In this document: in pieces, positions 1 to 13,718 of the stretch
Numbering within the stretch: position 1 is the stretch's first letter
Layout of the letters: each line of letters opens with the position of its first letter
Assembly (NCBI GenBank): GCA_037176705.1
Contig: JBAWUJ010000080.1
Span: 307,061-371,060 of the forward strand
Reading direction: 5' to 3'
DNA length: 64,000 nucleotides
Source of the DNA: Molossus alvarezi
Taxonomy: Eukaryota > Chordata > Mammalia > Chiroptera > Molossidae
The notes under the pieces: generated by a model
What the model was told of the DNA's origin: nothing
Databases searched by the model: none
What the model saw: only the letters and a program-made list of their open reading frames with translations
Made by a program: the position numbers and the translations under genes

Positions 1-1960
1 ATGTCCAAATATTGAGAAAAAGCTTCTAGGGCTATACCCGCTTCACACGAAATGGAACCACCACTGATGTACTGTTGTTCAGATTACGTGTTCTTAGTAC
101 AGTTGTGGAAAGTATTGATGTAAGGAAATGTGGCAACCTGACTTTTGATAGGTCCTTAGACATACTTTTCACTCTACTTTGTTTGTAGGAGAGTGTATAC
201 AACCATACCTATTCCAAATGAACTGTGTTAGAACTCTTCACTTCAGTGGTACAAAAGTCACTTCCATGAAGCCTAGAGCGTGAGGACCCTCAAAGCATAT
301 ATTGTTTTGGTTAAGTGTTTAAGAAATGTCCTTTTGTAAAGGTGTAATCACACTTAAACTTCGCAGTGTAAGTTTTTTTCTCTTGTTCCAGACAAAGAGA
401 CACAAGACTGGCTGGTGCAGTCTTGGATATCCTGAATTATGGGCAAAACTCTGTGAGAGCCAGGGGCCACATTCACTCAGTGGCATGTTTTTCCCTGGGA
501 AGTTAAGTACCTGTGCAGGGAAACTGTGAACAAACATGTTCTAGTCAAACAACTGTGGGAATGAATGAATATTTCCATTTGGGTTAAGTTAATGCACAGA
601 TCTTGAGTAACATGAACACTTTAATGTTCATTCTCCTCGTTTTATAGGGAGATCCAGTCATATCATGGAAAGAACAACTAGGACAGAGCCCACTTATGAG
701 TAGATCAAAAGTTATCCCTTTTTGTGTTCTGTGTTGTTCATGGTTTCCAAGATTGGATCGTATTGAAGCCCGTTTTTGAAGGCGATACTTGGAAATAGTT
801 TGGTTTCTGCTGTAGCAGTTGGTTTTACATGATTCTTACTCAAAACAGTGAACCAACGTATGGCCAAGACTGAATCAATGGAAAGACTGATAACTACTGG
901 TGTCACACATGTGCATTCTTGACTCAGTGAAAGTGAACACATCTAAAGTGATGTAGTTGAAACATTGGTTGTCTCCATGCAAGGAGTAAATCCATGAATT
1001 GGAAGACACTGACAACACCAAGGGTGTTTCACATTGAACATCTCTGTGAAGGAGAACAAGAGGAGTGTTCTAGAGAAAATGCACTTGTGCAGTGGACCTG
1101 GGTATCCATTTCAGTGACTTACACACTAACTATGCCCGGTGTGCAGGGCATACTTTACATTGGAGTGTTAAACAGTGTTGTAAGTAAATGCGGGTGTCTG
1201 CCTTCTTTCCTATGTGACCAGGAAAGTCAACCTGTACTAGTTGATGAGGCAGCCTTTCAACATACTACCTTTTAGCCCTGCATATGTGTTGTTTGCCTGG
1301 AAGTGTCTATGAGTCATCTTGATATCCAACAGAGGCTGGGCTGCAGAAATCAAACACATTGGTTAGGGCAATGTTCAGGTCATGCAAATCTACACCCTAT
1401 TCAGTTCTACACACATTCTTTAAAGTTGTTACCGAATGAATCAGTGTCATTCTTGGATCCATCATACATTTCACGGTTTGTACCGATTTCCTCAAAAAAC
1501 ATAAGGAGTAGATACCTGTTTTCTCCTGAGAATTCAAAGTAAACGCTTTCCATCATTGTGAAATGCTGGAATTGTACCTTGTTCATGAATGGAATCTCCT
1601 GAACCTATCTTTCTAATTCCCTGTGACGAATTCAGCCTATTTCTTGATAACTGACAAGTACTCAATCCCTTTATTCCAGCCATTAGAACCAAAAGGTGAT
1701 CAATTTAAAAGAGGGAGTGTCAGTCTTTGAACAATGGACATGGATTCACTTGTTTCAAGACTATTTCCCCGAAGCACCTATGGGAATACCCTGGCATAGT
1801 CAAAAGTGTTCATGACTGGTGTTCTTTCTGTGCAGAACAATATAATAACGTTCAGTTCAAGAGCAGAATGGATACCTTAATACGGTTGCAGTGTCCAATT
1901 GAGTGTTTAGTGGCTCTCTGTTCAAAGAACTGTGTTCCAATAGACAACCTTCTTCAAATA
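1..1960. repeat. Satellite unit U1
   Basis: Reference copy. The unit start is arbitrary because the window begins here. CENP-B box core at 36-52 (minus strand). It has a private G near 1191 (GCGGGTG where the others read GCAGGTG). It is otherwise almost identical to U2. Confidence 0.95.
36..52 (-). other. CENP-B box core match (first of 15)
   Basis: Read on the minus strand this is TTTCGTGTGAAGCGGGT. It matches every fixed position of the CENP-B box core NTTCGNNNNANNCGGGN, and 14 of 17 positions of the fuller consensus YTTCGTTGGAARCGGGA. The same 17 bases, with both CpGs, recur unchanged at starts 1996, 3956, 5915, 7875, 9834, 11794, 13754, 15714, 17672, 19632, 21592, 23551, 25510 and 27468. 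CENP-B binds this motif in mammalian centromeric satellites. Binding here is not shown. A core match somewhere in a 1.96-kb unit would arise by chance about 1-2% of the time. Confidence 0.7.
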
Positions 1961-3920
1961 ATGTCCAAATATTGAGAAAAAGCTTCTAGGGCTATACCCG
2001 CTTCACACGAAATGGAACCACCACTGATGTACTGTTGTTCAGATTACGTGTTCTTAGTACAGTTGTGGAAAGTATTGATGTAAGGAAATGTGGCAACCTG
2101 ACTTTTGATAGGTCCTTAGACATACTTTTCACTCTACTTTGTTTGTAGGAGAGTGTATACAACCATACCTATTCCAAATGAACTGTGTTAGAACTCTTCA
2201 CTTCAGTGGTACAAAAGTCACTTCCATGAAGCCTAGAGCGTGAGGACCCTCAAAGCATATATTGTTTTGGTTAAGTGTTTAAGAAATGTCCTTTTGTAAA
2301 GGTGTAATCACACTTAAACTTCGCAGTGTAAGTTTTTTTCTCTTGTTCCAGACAAAGAGACACAAGACTGGCTGGTGCAGTCTTGGATATCCTGAATTAT
2401 GGGCAAAACTCTGTGAGAGCCAGTGGCCACATTCACTCAGTGGCATGTTTTTCCCTGGGAAGTTAAGTACCTGTGCAGGGAAACTGTGAACAAACATGTT
2501 CTAGTCAAACAACTGTGGGAATGAATGAATATTTCCATTTGGGTTAAGTTAATGCACAGATCTTGAGTAACATGAACACTTTAATGTTCATTCTCCTCGT
2601 TTTATAGGGAGATCCAGTCATATCATGGAAAGAACAACTAGGACAGAGCCCACTTATGAGTAGATCAAAAGTTATCCCTTTTTGTGTTCTGTGTTGTTCA
2701 TGGTTTCCAAGATTGGATCGTATTGAAGCCCGTTTTTGAAGGCGATACTTGGAAATAGTTTGGTTTCTGCTGTAGCAGTTGGTTTTACATGATTCTTACT
2801 CAAAACAGTGAACCAACGTATGGCCAAGACTGAATCAATGGAAAGACTGATAACTACTGGTGTCACACATGTGCATTCTTGACTCAGTGAAAGTGAACAC
2901 ATCTAAAGTGATGTAGTTGAAACATTGGTTGTCTCCATGCAAGGAGTAAATCCATGAATTGGAAGACACTGACAACACCAAGGGTGTTTCACATTGAACA
3001 TCTCTGTGAAGGAGAACAAGAGGAGTGTTCTAGAGAAAATGCACTTGTGCAGTGGACCTGGGTATCCATTTCAGTGACTTACACACTAACTATGCCCGGT
3101 GTGCAGGGCATACTTTACATTGGAGTGTTAAACAGTGTTGTAAGTAAATGCAGGTGTCTGCCTTCTTTCCTATGTGACCAGGAAAGTCAACCTGTACTAG
3201 TTGATGAGGCAGCCTTTCAACATACTACCTTTTAGCCCTGCATATGTGTTGTTTGCCTGGAAGTGTCTATGAGTCATCTTGATATCCAACAGAGGCTGGG
3301 CTGCAGAAATCAAACACATTGGTTAGGGCAATGTTCAGGTCATGCAAATCTACACCCTATTCAGTTCTACACACATTCTTTAAAGTTGTTACCGAATGAA
3401 TCAGTGTCATTCTTGGATCCATCATACATTTCACGGTTTGTACCGATTTCCTCAAAAAACATAAGGAGTAGATACCTGTTTTCTCCTGAGAATTCAAAGT
3501 AAACGCTTTCCATCATTGTGAAATGCTGGAATTGTACCTTGTTCATGAATGGAATCTCCTGAACCTATCTTTCTAATTCCCTGTGACGAATTCAGCCTAT
3601 TTCTTGATAACTGACAAGTACTCAATCCCTTTATTCCAGCCATTAGAACCAAAAGGTGATCAATTTAAAAGAGGGAGTGTCAGTCTTTGAACAATGGACA
3701 TGGATTCACTTGTTTCAAGACTATTTCCCCGAAGCACCTATGGGAATACCCTGGCATAGTCAAAAGTGTTCATGACTGGTGTTCTTTCTGTGCAGAACAA
3801 TATAATAACGTTCAGTTCAAGAGCAGAATGGATACCTTAATACGGTTGCAGTGTCCAATTGAGTGTTTAGTGGCTCTCTGTTCAAAGAACTGTGTTCCAA
3901 TAGACAACCTTCTTCAAATA
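1961..3920. repeat. Satellite unit U2
   Basis: Nearly identical to U1. It has a private G-to-T change in CCAGTGGCC near 2424. CENP-B box core at 1996-2012. Confidence 0.95.
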
Positions 3921-5880
3921 ATGTCCAAATATTGAGAAAAAGCTTCTAGGGCTATACCCGCTTCACACGAAATGGAACCACCACTGATGTACTGTTGTTC
4001 AGATTACGTGTTCTTAGTACAGTTGTGGAAAGTATTGATGTAAGGAAATGTGGCAACCTGACTTTTGATAGGTCCTTAGACATACTTTTCACTCTACTTT
4101 GTTTGTAGGAGAGTGTATACAACCATACCTATTCCAAATGAACTGTGTTAGAACTCTTCACTTCAGTGGCACAAAAGTCACTGCCATGAAGCCTAGAGCG
4201 TGAGGACCCTCAAAGCATATATTGTTTTGGTTAAGTGTTTAAGAAATGTCCTTTTGTAAAGGTGTAATCACACTTAAACTTCGCAGTGTAAGTTTTTTTC
4301 TCTTCTTCCAGACAAAGAGACACAAGACTGGCTGGTGCAGTCTTGGATATCCTGAATTATGGGCAAAACTCTGTGAGAGCCAGGGGCCACATTCACTCAG
4401 TGGCATGTTTTTCCCTGGGAAGTTAAGTACCTGTGCAGGGAAACTGTGAACAAACATGTTCTAGTCAAACAACTGTGGGAATGAATGAATATTTCCATTT
4501 GGGTTAAGTTAATGCACAGATCTTGAGTAACATGAACACTTTAATGTTCATTCTCCTCGTTTTATAGGGAGATCCAGTCATATCATGGAAAGAACAACTA
4601 GGACAGAGCCCACTTATGAGTAGATCAAAAGTTATCCCTTTTTGTGTTCTGTGTTGTTCATGGTTTCCAAGATTGGATCGTATTGAAGCCCGTTTTTGAA
4701 GGCGATACTTGGAAATAGTTTGGTTTCTGCTGTAGCAGTTGGTTTTACATGATTCTTACTCAAAACAGTGAACCAACGTATGGCCAAGACTGAATCAATG
4801 GAAAGACTGATAACTACTGGTGTCACACATGTGCATTCTTGACTCAGTGAAAGTGAACACATCTAAAGTGATGTAGTTGAAACATTGGTTGTCTCCATGC
4901 AAGGAGTAAATCCATGAATTGGAAGACACTGACAACACCAAGGGTGTTTCACATTGAACATCTCTGTGAAGGAGAACAAGAGGAGTGTTCTAGAGAAAAT
5001 GCACTTGTGCAGTGGACCTGGGTATCCATTTCAGTGACTTACACACTAACTATGCCCGGTGTGCAGGGCATACTTTACATTGGAGTGTTAAACAGTGTTG
5101 TAAGTAAATGCAGGTGTCTGCCTTCTTTCCTATGTGACCAGGAAAGTCAACCTGTACTAGTTGATGAGGCAGCCTTTCAACATACTACCTTTTAGCCCTG
5201 CATATGTGTTGTTTGCCTGGAAGTGTCTATGAGTCATCTTGATATCCAACAGAGGCTGGGCTGCAGAAATCAAACACATTGGTTAGGGCAATGTTCAGGT
5301 CATGCAAATCTACACCCTATTCAGTTCTACACACATTCTTTAAAGTTGTTACCGAATGAATCAGTGTCATTCTTGGATCCATCATACATTTCACGGTTTG
5401 TACCGATTTCCTCAAAAAACATAAGGAGTAGATACCTGTTTTCTCCTGAGAATTCAAAGTAAACGCTTTCCATCATTGTGAAATGCTGGAATTGTACCTT
5501 GTTCATGAATGGAATCTCCTGAACCTATCTTTCTAATTCCCTGTGACGAATTCAGCCTATTTCTTGATAACTGACAAGTACTATATCCCTTTATTCCAGC
5601 CATTAGAACCAAAAGGTGATCAATTTAAAAGAGGGAGTGTCAGTCTTTGAACAATGGACATGGATTCACTTGTTTCAAGACTATTTCCCCGAAGCACCTA
5701 TGGGAATACCCTGGCATAGTCAAAAGTGTTCATGACTGGTGTTCTTTCTGTGCAGAACAATATAATAACGTTCAGTTCAAGAGCAGAATGGATACCTTAA
5801 TACGGTTGCAGTGTCCAATTGAGTGTTTAGTGGCTCTCTGTTCAAAGAACTGTGTTCCAATAGACAACCTTCTTCAAATA
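3921..5880. repeat. Satellite unit U3
   Basis: Shares GTGGCACAAAAGTCACTGCC and CTTCTTCCAG variants with U4, U6 and U10. It has a private ACTATATCCC near 5580. CENP-B box core at 3956-3972. Confidence 0.95.
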
Positions 5881-7839
5881 ATGTCCAAATATTGAGAAAA
5901 AGATTCTAAGCCTTACCCGCTTCACACGAAATGGAACCACCACTGATGTACTGTTGTTCAGATTACGTGTTCTTAGTACAGTTGTGGAAAGTATTGATGT
6001 AAGGAAATGTGGCAACCTGACTTTTGATAGGTCCTTAGACATACTTTTCACTCTACTTTGTTTGTAGGAGAGTGTATACAACCATACCTATTCCAAATGA
6101 ACTGTGTTAGAACTCTTCACTTCAGTGGCACAAAAGTCACTGCCATGAAGCCTAGAGCGTGAGGACCCTCAAAGCATATATTGTTTTGGTTAAGTGTTTA
6201 AGAAATGTCCTTTTGTAAAGGTGTAATCACACTTAAACTTCGCAGTGTAAGTTTTTTTCTCTTCTTCCAGACAAAGAGACACAAGACTGGCTGGTGCAGT
6301 CTTGGATATCCTGAATTATGGGCAAAACTCTGTGAGAGCCAGGGGCCACATTCACTCAGTGGCATGTTTTTCCCTGGGAAGTTAAGTACCTGTGCAGGGA
6401 AACTGTGAACAAACATGTTCTAGTCAAACAACTGTGGGAATGAATGAATATTTCCATTTGGGTTAAGTTAATGCACAGATCTTGAGTAACATGAACACTT
6501 TAATGTTCATTCTCCTCGTTTTATAGGGAGATCCAGTCATATCATGGAAAGAACAACTAGGACAGAGCCCACTTATGAGTAGATCAAAAGTTATCCCTTT
6601 TTGTGTTCTGTGTTGTTCATGGTTTCCAAGATTGGATCGTATTGAAGCCCGTTTTTGAAGGCGATACTTGGAAATAGTTTGGTTTCTGCTGTAGCAGTTG
6701 GTTTTACATGATTCTTACTCAAAACAGTGAACCAACGTATGGCCAAGACTGAATCAATGGAAAGACTGATAACTACTGGTGTCACACATGTGCATTCTTG
6801 ACTCAGTGAAAGTGAACACATCTAAAGTGATGTAGTTGAAACATTGGTTGTCTCCATGCAAGGAGTAAATCCATGAATTGGAAGACACTGACAACACCAA
6901 GGGTGTTTCACATTGAACATCTCTGTGAAGGAGAACAAGAGGAGTGTTCTAGAGAAAATGCACTTGTGCAGTGGACCTGGGTATCCATTTCAGTGACTTA
7001 CACACTAACTATGCCCGGTGTGCAGGGCATACTTTACATTGGAGTGTTAAACAGTGTTGTAAGTAAATGCAGGTGTCTGCCTTCTTTCCTATGTGACCAG
7101 GAAAGTCAACCTGTACTAGTTGATGAGGCAGCCTTTCAACATACTACCTTTTAGCCCTGCATATGTGTTGTTTGCCTGGAAGTGTCTATGAGTCATCTTG
7201 ATATCCAACAGAGGCTGGGCTGCAGAAATCAAACACATTGGTTAGGGCAATGTTCAGGTCATGCAAATCTACACCCTATTCAGTTCTACACACATTCTTT
7301 AAAGTTGTTACCGAATGAATCAGTGTCATTCTTGGATCCATCATACATTTCACGGTTTGTACCGATTTCCTCAAAAAACATAAGGAGTAGATACCTGTTT
7401 TCTCCTGAGAATTCAAAGTAAACGCTTTCCATCATTGTGAAATGCTGGAATTGTACCTTGTTCATGAATGGAATCTCCTGAACCTATCTTTCTAATTCCC
7501 TGTGACGAATTCAGCCTATTTCTTGATAACTGACAAGTACTCAATCCCTTTATTCCAGCCATTAGAACCAAAAGGTGATCAATTTAAAAGAGGGAGTGTC
7601 AGTCTTTGAACAATGGACATGGATTCACTTGTTTCAAGACTATTTCCCCGAAGCACCTATGGGAATACCCTGGCATAGTCAAAAGTGTTCATGACTGGTG
7701 TTCTTTCTGTGCAGAACAATATAATAACGTTCAGTTCAAGAGCAGAATGGATACCTTAATACGGTTGCAGTGTCCAATTGAGTGTTTAGTGGCTCTCTGT
7801 TCAAAGAACTGTGTTCCAATAGACAACCTTCTTCAAATA
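5881..7839. repeat. Satellite unit U4
   Basis: 1,959 bp. It starts with the GATTCTAAGCCTTACCC variant, shared only with U6 and U10. CENP-B box core at 5915-5931. Confidence 0.95.
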
Positions 7840-9799
7840 ATGTCCAAATATTGAGAAAAAGCTTCTAGGGCTATACCCGCTTCACACGAAATGGAACCAC
7901 CACTGATGTACTGTTGTTCAGATTACGTGTTCTTAGTACAGTTGTGGAAAGTATTGATGTAAGGAAATGTGGCAACCTGACTTTTGATAGGTCCTTAGAC
8001 ATACTTTTCACTCTACTTTGTTTGTAGGAGAGTGTATACAACCATACCTATTCCAAATGAACTGTGTTAGAACTCTTCACTTCAGTGGTACAAAAGTCAC
8101 TTCCATGAAGCCTAGAGCGTGAGGACCCTCAAAGCATATATTGTTTTGGTTAAGTGTTTAAGAAATGTCCTTTTGTAAAGGTGTAATCACACTTAAACTT
8201 CGCAGTGTAAGTTTTTTTCTCTTGTTCCAGACAAAGAGACACAAGACTGGCTGGTGCAGTCTTGGATATCCTGAATTATGGGCAAAACTCTGTGAGAGCC
8301 AGGGGCCACATTCACTCAGTGGCATGTTTTTCCCTGGGAAGTTAAGTACCTGTGCAGGGAAACTGTGAACAAACATGTTCTAGTCAAACAACTGTGGGAA
8401 TGAATGAATATTTCCATTTGGGTTAAGTTAATGCACAGATCTTGAGGAACATGAACACTTTAATGTTCATTCTCCTCGTTTTATAGGGAGATCCAGTCAT
8501 ATCATGGAAAGAACAACTAGGACAGAGCCCACTTATGTGTAGATCAAAAGTTATCCCTTTTTGTGTTCTGTGTTGTTCATGGTTTCCAAGATTGGATCGT
8601 ATTGAAGCCCGTTTTTGAAGGCGATACTTGGAAAAAGTTTGGTTTCTGCTGTAGCAGTTGGTTTTACATGATTCTTACTCAGAACAGTGAACCAACGTAT
8701 GGCCAAGACTGAATCAATGGAAAGACTGATAACTACTGGTGTCACACATGTGCATTCTTGACTCAGTGAAAGTGAACACATCTAAAGTGATGTAGTTGAA
8801 ACATTGGTTGTCTCCATGCAAGGAGTAAATCCATGAATTGGAAGACACTGACAACACCAAGGGTGTTTCACATTGAACATCTCTGTGAAGGAGAACAAGA
8901 GGAGTGTTCTAGAGAAAATGCACTTGTGCAGTGGACCTGGGTATCCATTTCAGTGACTTACACACTAACTATGCCCGGTGTGCAGGGCATACTTTACATT
9001 GGAGTGTTAAACAGTGTTGTAAGTAAATGCAGGTGTCTGCCTTCTTTCCTATGTGACCAGGAAAGTCAACCTGTACTAGTTGATGAGGCAGCCTTTCAAC
9101 ATACTACCTTTTAGCCCTGCATATGTGTTGTTTGCCTGGAAGTGTCTATGAGTCATCTTGATATCCAACAGAGGCTGGGCTGCAGAAATCAAACACATTG
9201 GTTAGGGCAATGTTCAGGTCATGCAAATCTACACCCTATTCAGTTCTACACACATTCTTTAAAGTTGTTACCGAATGAATCAGTGTCATTCTTGGATCCA
9301 TCATACATTTCACGGTTTGTACCGATTTCCTCAAAAAACATAAGGAGTAGATACCTGTTTTCTCCTGAGAATTCAAAGTAAACGCTTTCCATCATTGTGA
9401 AATGCTGGAATTGTACCTTGTTCATGAATGGAATCTCCTGAACCTATCTTTCTAATTCCCTGTGACGAATTCAGCCTATTTCTTGATAACTGACAAGTAC
9501 TCAATCCCTTTATTCCAGCCATTAGAACCAAAAGGTGATCAATTTAAAAGAGGGAGTGTCAGTCTTTGAACAATGGACATGGATTCACTTGTTTCAAGAC
9601 TATTTCCCCGAAGCACCTATGGGAATACCCTGGCATAGTCAAAAGTGTTCATGACTGGTGTTCTTTCTGTGCAGAACAATATAATAACGTTCAGTTCAAG
9701 AGCAGAATGGATACCTTAATACGGTTGCAGTGTCCAATTGAGTGTTTAGTGGCTCTCTGTTCAAAGAACTGTGTTCCAATAGACAACCTTCTTCAAATA
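7840..9799. repeat. Satellite unit U5
   Basis: Carries CTTGAGGAACATG near 8442, shared with U9 only. CENP-B box core at 7875-7891. Followed by a unit of the U6/U10 type, as U9 is. Confidence 0.95.
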
Positions 9800-11758
9800 A
9801 TGTCCAAATATTGAGAAAAAGATTCTAAGCCTTACCCGCTTCACACGAAATGGAACCACCACTGATGTACTGTTGTTCAGATTACGTGTTCTTAGTACAG
9901 TTGTGGAAAGTATTGATGTAAGGAAATGTGGCAACCTGACTTTTGATAGGTCCTTAGACATACTTTTCACTCTACTTTGTTTGTAGGAGAGTGTATACAA
10001 CCATACCTATTCCAAATGAACTGTGTTAGAACTCTTCACTTCAGTGGCACAAAAGTCACTGCCATGAAGCCTAGAGCGTGAGGACCCTCAAAGCATATAT
10101 TGTTTTGGTTAAGTGTTTAAGAAATGTCCTTTTGTAAAGGTGTAATCACACTTAAACTTCGCAGTGTAAGTTTTTTTCTCTTCTTCCAGACAAAGAGACA
10201 CAAGACTGGCTGGTGCAGTCTTGGATATCCTGAATTATGGGCAAAACTCTGTGACAGCCAGGGGCCACATTCACTCAGTGGCATGTTTTTCCCTGGGAAG
10301 TTAAGTACCTTTGCAGGGAAACTGTGAACAAACATGTTCTAGTCAAACAACTGTGGGAATGAATGAATATTTCCATTTGGGTTAAGTTAATGCACAGATC
10401 TTGAGTAACATGAACACTTTAACGTTCATTCTCCTCGTTTTATAGGGAGATCCAGTCATATCATGGAAAGAACAACTAGGACAGAGCCCACTTATGTGTA
10501 GATCAAAAGTTATCCCTTTTTGTGTTCTGTGTTGTTCATGGTTTCCAAGATTGGATCGTATTGAAGCCCGTTTTTGAAGGCGATACTTGGAAAAAGTTTG
10601 GTTTCTGCTGTAGCAGTTGGTTTTACATGATTCTTACTCAGAACAGTGAACCAACGTATGGCCAAGACTGAATCAATGGAAAGACTGATAACTACTGGTG
10701 TCACACATGTGCATTCTTGACGCAGTGAAAGTGAACACATCTAAAGTGATGTAGTTGAAACATTGGTTGTCTCCATGCAAGGCGTAAATCCATGAATTGG
10801 AAGACACTGACAACACCAAGGGTTTTTCACATTGAACATCTCTGTGAAGGAGAACAAGAGGAGTGTTCTAGAGAAAATGCACTTGTGCAGTGGACCTGGG
10901 TATCCATTTCAATGACTTACACACTAACTATGCCCGGTGTGCAGGGCATACTTTACATTGGAGTGTTAAACAGTGTTGTAAGTAAATGCAGGTGTCTGCC
11001 TTCTTTCCTATGTGACCAGGAAAGTCAACCTGTATTATTTGATGAGTCAGCCTTTCAACATACTACCCTTTAGCCCTGCATATGTTTTGTTTGCCTGGAA
11101 GTGTCTATGAGTCATCTTGATATCCAACAAAGGCTGGGCTGCAGAAACCAAACACATTGGTTAGGGCAATGTTCAGGTCATGCAAATCTACACCCTATTC
11201 AGTTCTACACACATTCTTTAAAGTTGTTACCGAATGAATCAGTGTCATTTTTGGATCCATCATACATTTCACGGTTTGTACCGATTTCCTCAAAAAACAT
11301 AAGGAGTAGATACCTGTTTTCTCCTGAGAATTCAAAGTAAACGCTTTCCATCATTGTGAAATGCTGGAATTGTACCTTGTTCATGAATGGAATCTCCTGA
11401 ACCTATCTTTCTAATTCCCTGTGACGAATTCAGCCTATTTCTTGATAACTGACAAGTACTCAATCCCTTTATTCCAGCCATTAGAACCAAAAGGTGATCA
11501 ATTTAAAAGAGGGAGTGTCAGTCTTTGAACAATGGACATGGATTCACTTGTTTCAGGACTATTTCCCCGAAGCACCTATGGGAATACCCTGGCATAGTCA
11601 AAAGTGTTCATGACTGGTGTTCTTTCTGTGCAGAATAATATAATAACGTTCAGTTCAAGAGCAGAATGGATACCTTAATACGGTTGCAGTGTCCAATTGA
11701 GTGTTTAGTGGCTCTCTGTTCAAAGAACTGTGTTCCAATAGACAACCTTCTTCAAATA
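9800..11758. repeat. Satellite unit U6
   Basis: Has the GATTCTAAGCC start variant, GTGACAGCC near 10251 and GGCGTAAATCC near 10781, all shared with U10. It has a private GTATTATTTGATGAGTC stretch near 11031. CENP-B box core at 9834-9850. Confidence 0.95.
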
Positions 11759-13718
11759 ATGTCCAAATATTGAGAAAAAGATTCTAGGGCTATACCCGCT
11801 TCACACGAAATGGAACCACCTCTGATGTACTGTTGTTCAGATTACGTGTTCTTAGTACAGTTGTGGAAAGTATTGATGTAAGGAAATGTGGCAACCTGAC
11901 TTTTGATAGGTCCTTAGACATACTTTTCACTCTACTTTGTTTGTAGGAGAGTGTATACAACCATACCTATTCTAAATGAACTGTGTTAGAACTCTTCACG
12001 TCAGTGGTACAAAAGTCACTTCCATGAAGCCTGGAGCGTGAGGAAGCTCAAAGCATATATTGTTTTGGTTAAGTGTTTAAGAAATGTCCTTTTGTAAAGG
12101 TGTAATCACACTTAAACTTCGCAGTGTACGTTTTTTTCTCTTGTTCCAGACAAAGAGACACAGGACTGGCTGGTGCAGTCTTGGATATCCTGAATTATGG
12201 GCAAAACTCTGTGAGAGCCAGGGGCCACATTCACTCAGTGGCATGTTTTTCCCTGGGAAGTTAAGTACCTGTGCAGGGAAACTGTGAACAAACATGTTCT
12301 AGTCAAACAACTGTGGGAATGAATGAATATTTCCATTTGGGTTAAGTTAATGCACAGATCTTGAGTAACATGAACACTTTAATGTTCATTCTCCTCGTTT
12401 TATAGGGAGATCCAGTCATATCATGGAAAGAACAACTAGGACAGAGCCCACTTATGTGTAGATCAAAAGTTATCCCTTTTTGTGTTCTGTGTTGTTCATG
12501 GTTTCCAAGATTGGATCGTATTGAAGCCCGTTTTTGAAGGCGATACTTGGAAAAAGTTTGGTTTCTGCTGTAGCAGTTGGTTTTACATGATTCTTACTCA
12601 GAACAGTGAACCAACGTATGGCCAAGACTGAATCAATGGAAAGACTGATAACTACTGGTGTCACACATGTGCATTCTTGACGCAGTGAAAGTGAACACAT
12701 CTAATGTGATGTAGTTGAAACATTGGTTGTCTCCATGCAAAGAGTAAATCCATGAATTGGAAGACACTGACAACACCAAGGGTTTTTCACATTGAACATC
12801 TCTGTGAAGGAGAACAAGAGGAGTGTTCTAGAGAAAATGCACTCGTGCAGTGGACCTGGGTATCCATTTCAATGACTTACACACTAATTATGCCCGGTGT
12901 GCAGGGCATACTTTACATTGGAGTGTTAAACAGTGTTGTAAGTAAATGCAGGTGTCTGCCTTCTTTCCTATGTGACCAGGAAAGTCAACCTGTACTAGTT
13001 GATGAGGCGACCTTTCAACATACTACCTTTTAGCCCTGCATATGTGTTGTTTGCCTGGAAGTGTCTATGAGTCATCTTGATATCCAACAAAGGCTGGGCT
13101 GCAGAAATCAAACACATTGGTTAGGGCAATGTTCAGGTCATGCAAATCTACACCCTATTCAGTTCTACACACATTCTTTAAAGTTGTTACCGAATGAATC
13201 AGTGTCATTCTTGGATCCATCATACATTTCACGGTTTGTACCGATTTCCTCAAAAAACATAAGGAGTAGATACCTGTTTTCTCCTGAGAATTCAAAGTAA
13301 ACGCTTTCCATCATTGTGAAATGCTGGAATTGTACCTTGTTCATGAATGGAATCTCCTGAACCTATCTTTCTAATTCCCTGTGACGAATTCAGCCTATTT
13401 CTTGATAACTGACAAGTACTCAATCCCTTTATTCCAGCCATTAGAACCAAAAGGTGATCAATTTAAAAGAGGGAGTGTCAGTCTTTGAACAATGGACATG
13501 GATTCACTTGTTTCAGGACTATTTCCCCGAAGCACCTATGGGAATACCCTGGCATAGTCAAAAGTGTTCATGACTGGTGTTCTTTCTGTGCAGAATAATA
13601 TAATAACGTTCAGTTCAAGAGCAGAATGGATACCTTCATACGGTTGCAGTGTCCAATTGAGTGTTTAGTGGCTCTCTGTAAGAAGAACTGTGTTCCAATA
13701 GACAACCTTCTTCAAATA
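11759..13718. repeat. Satellite unit U7
   Basis: Private changes include CACCTCTG near 11817 and GAGGAAGCTC near 12041. It carries CTGTAAGAAGAACTG near 13675, otherwise seen only in U14. CENP-B box core at 11794-11810. Confidence 0.95.

Noticed and set aside
319..1975. Recurring ORFs of 67-93 codons on both strands in every satellite unit
   Set aside because: They recur only because the unit recurs. Opposite-strand frames overlap (for example 319-537 and 326-529), none matches a known family, substitutions fall equally on all codon positions, and frames break in diverged units. No support for coding.
5842..6081. 79-codon minus-strand ORF seen only in U3/U4, U5/U6 and U9/U10 joints
   Set aside because: It is opened by the one-base-shorter GATTCTAAGCC variant removing a stop. 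It is a by-product of the variant and not a gene.
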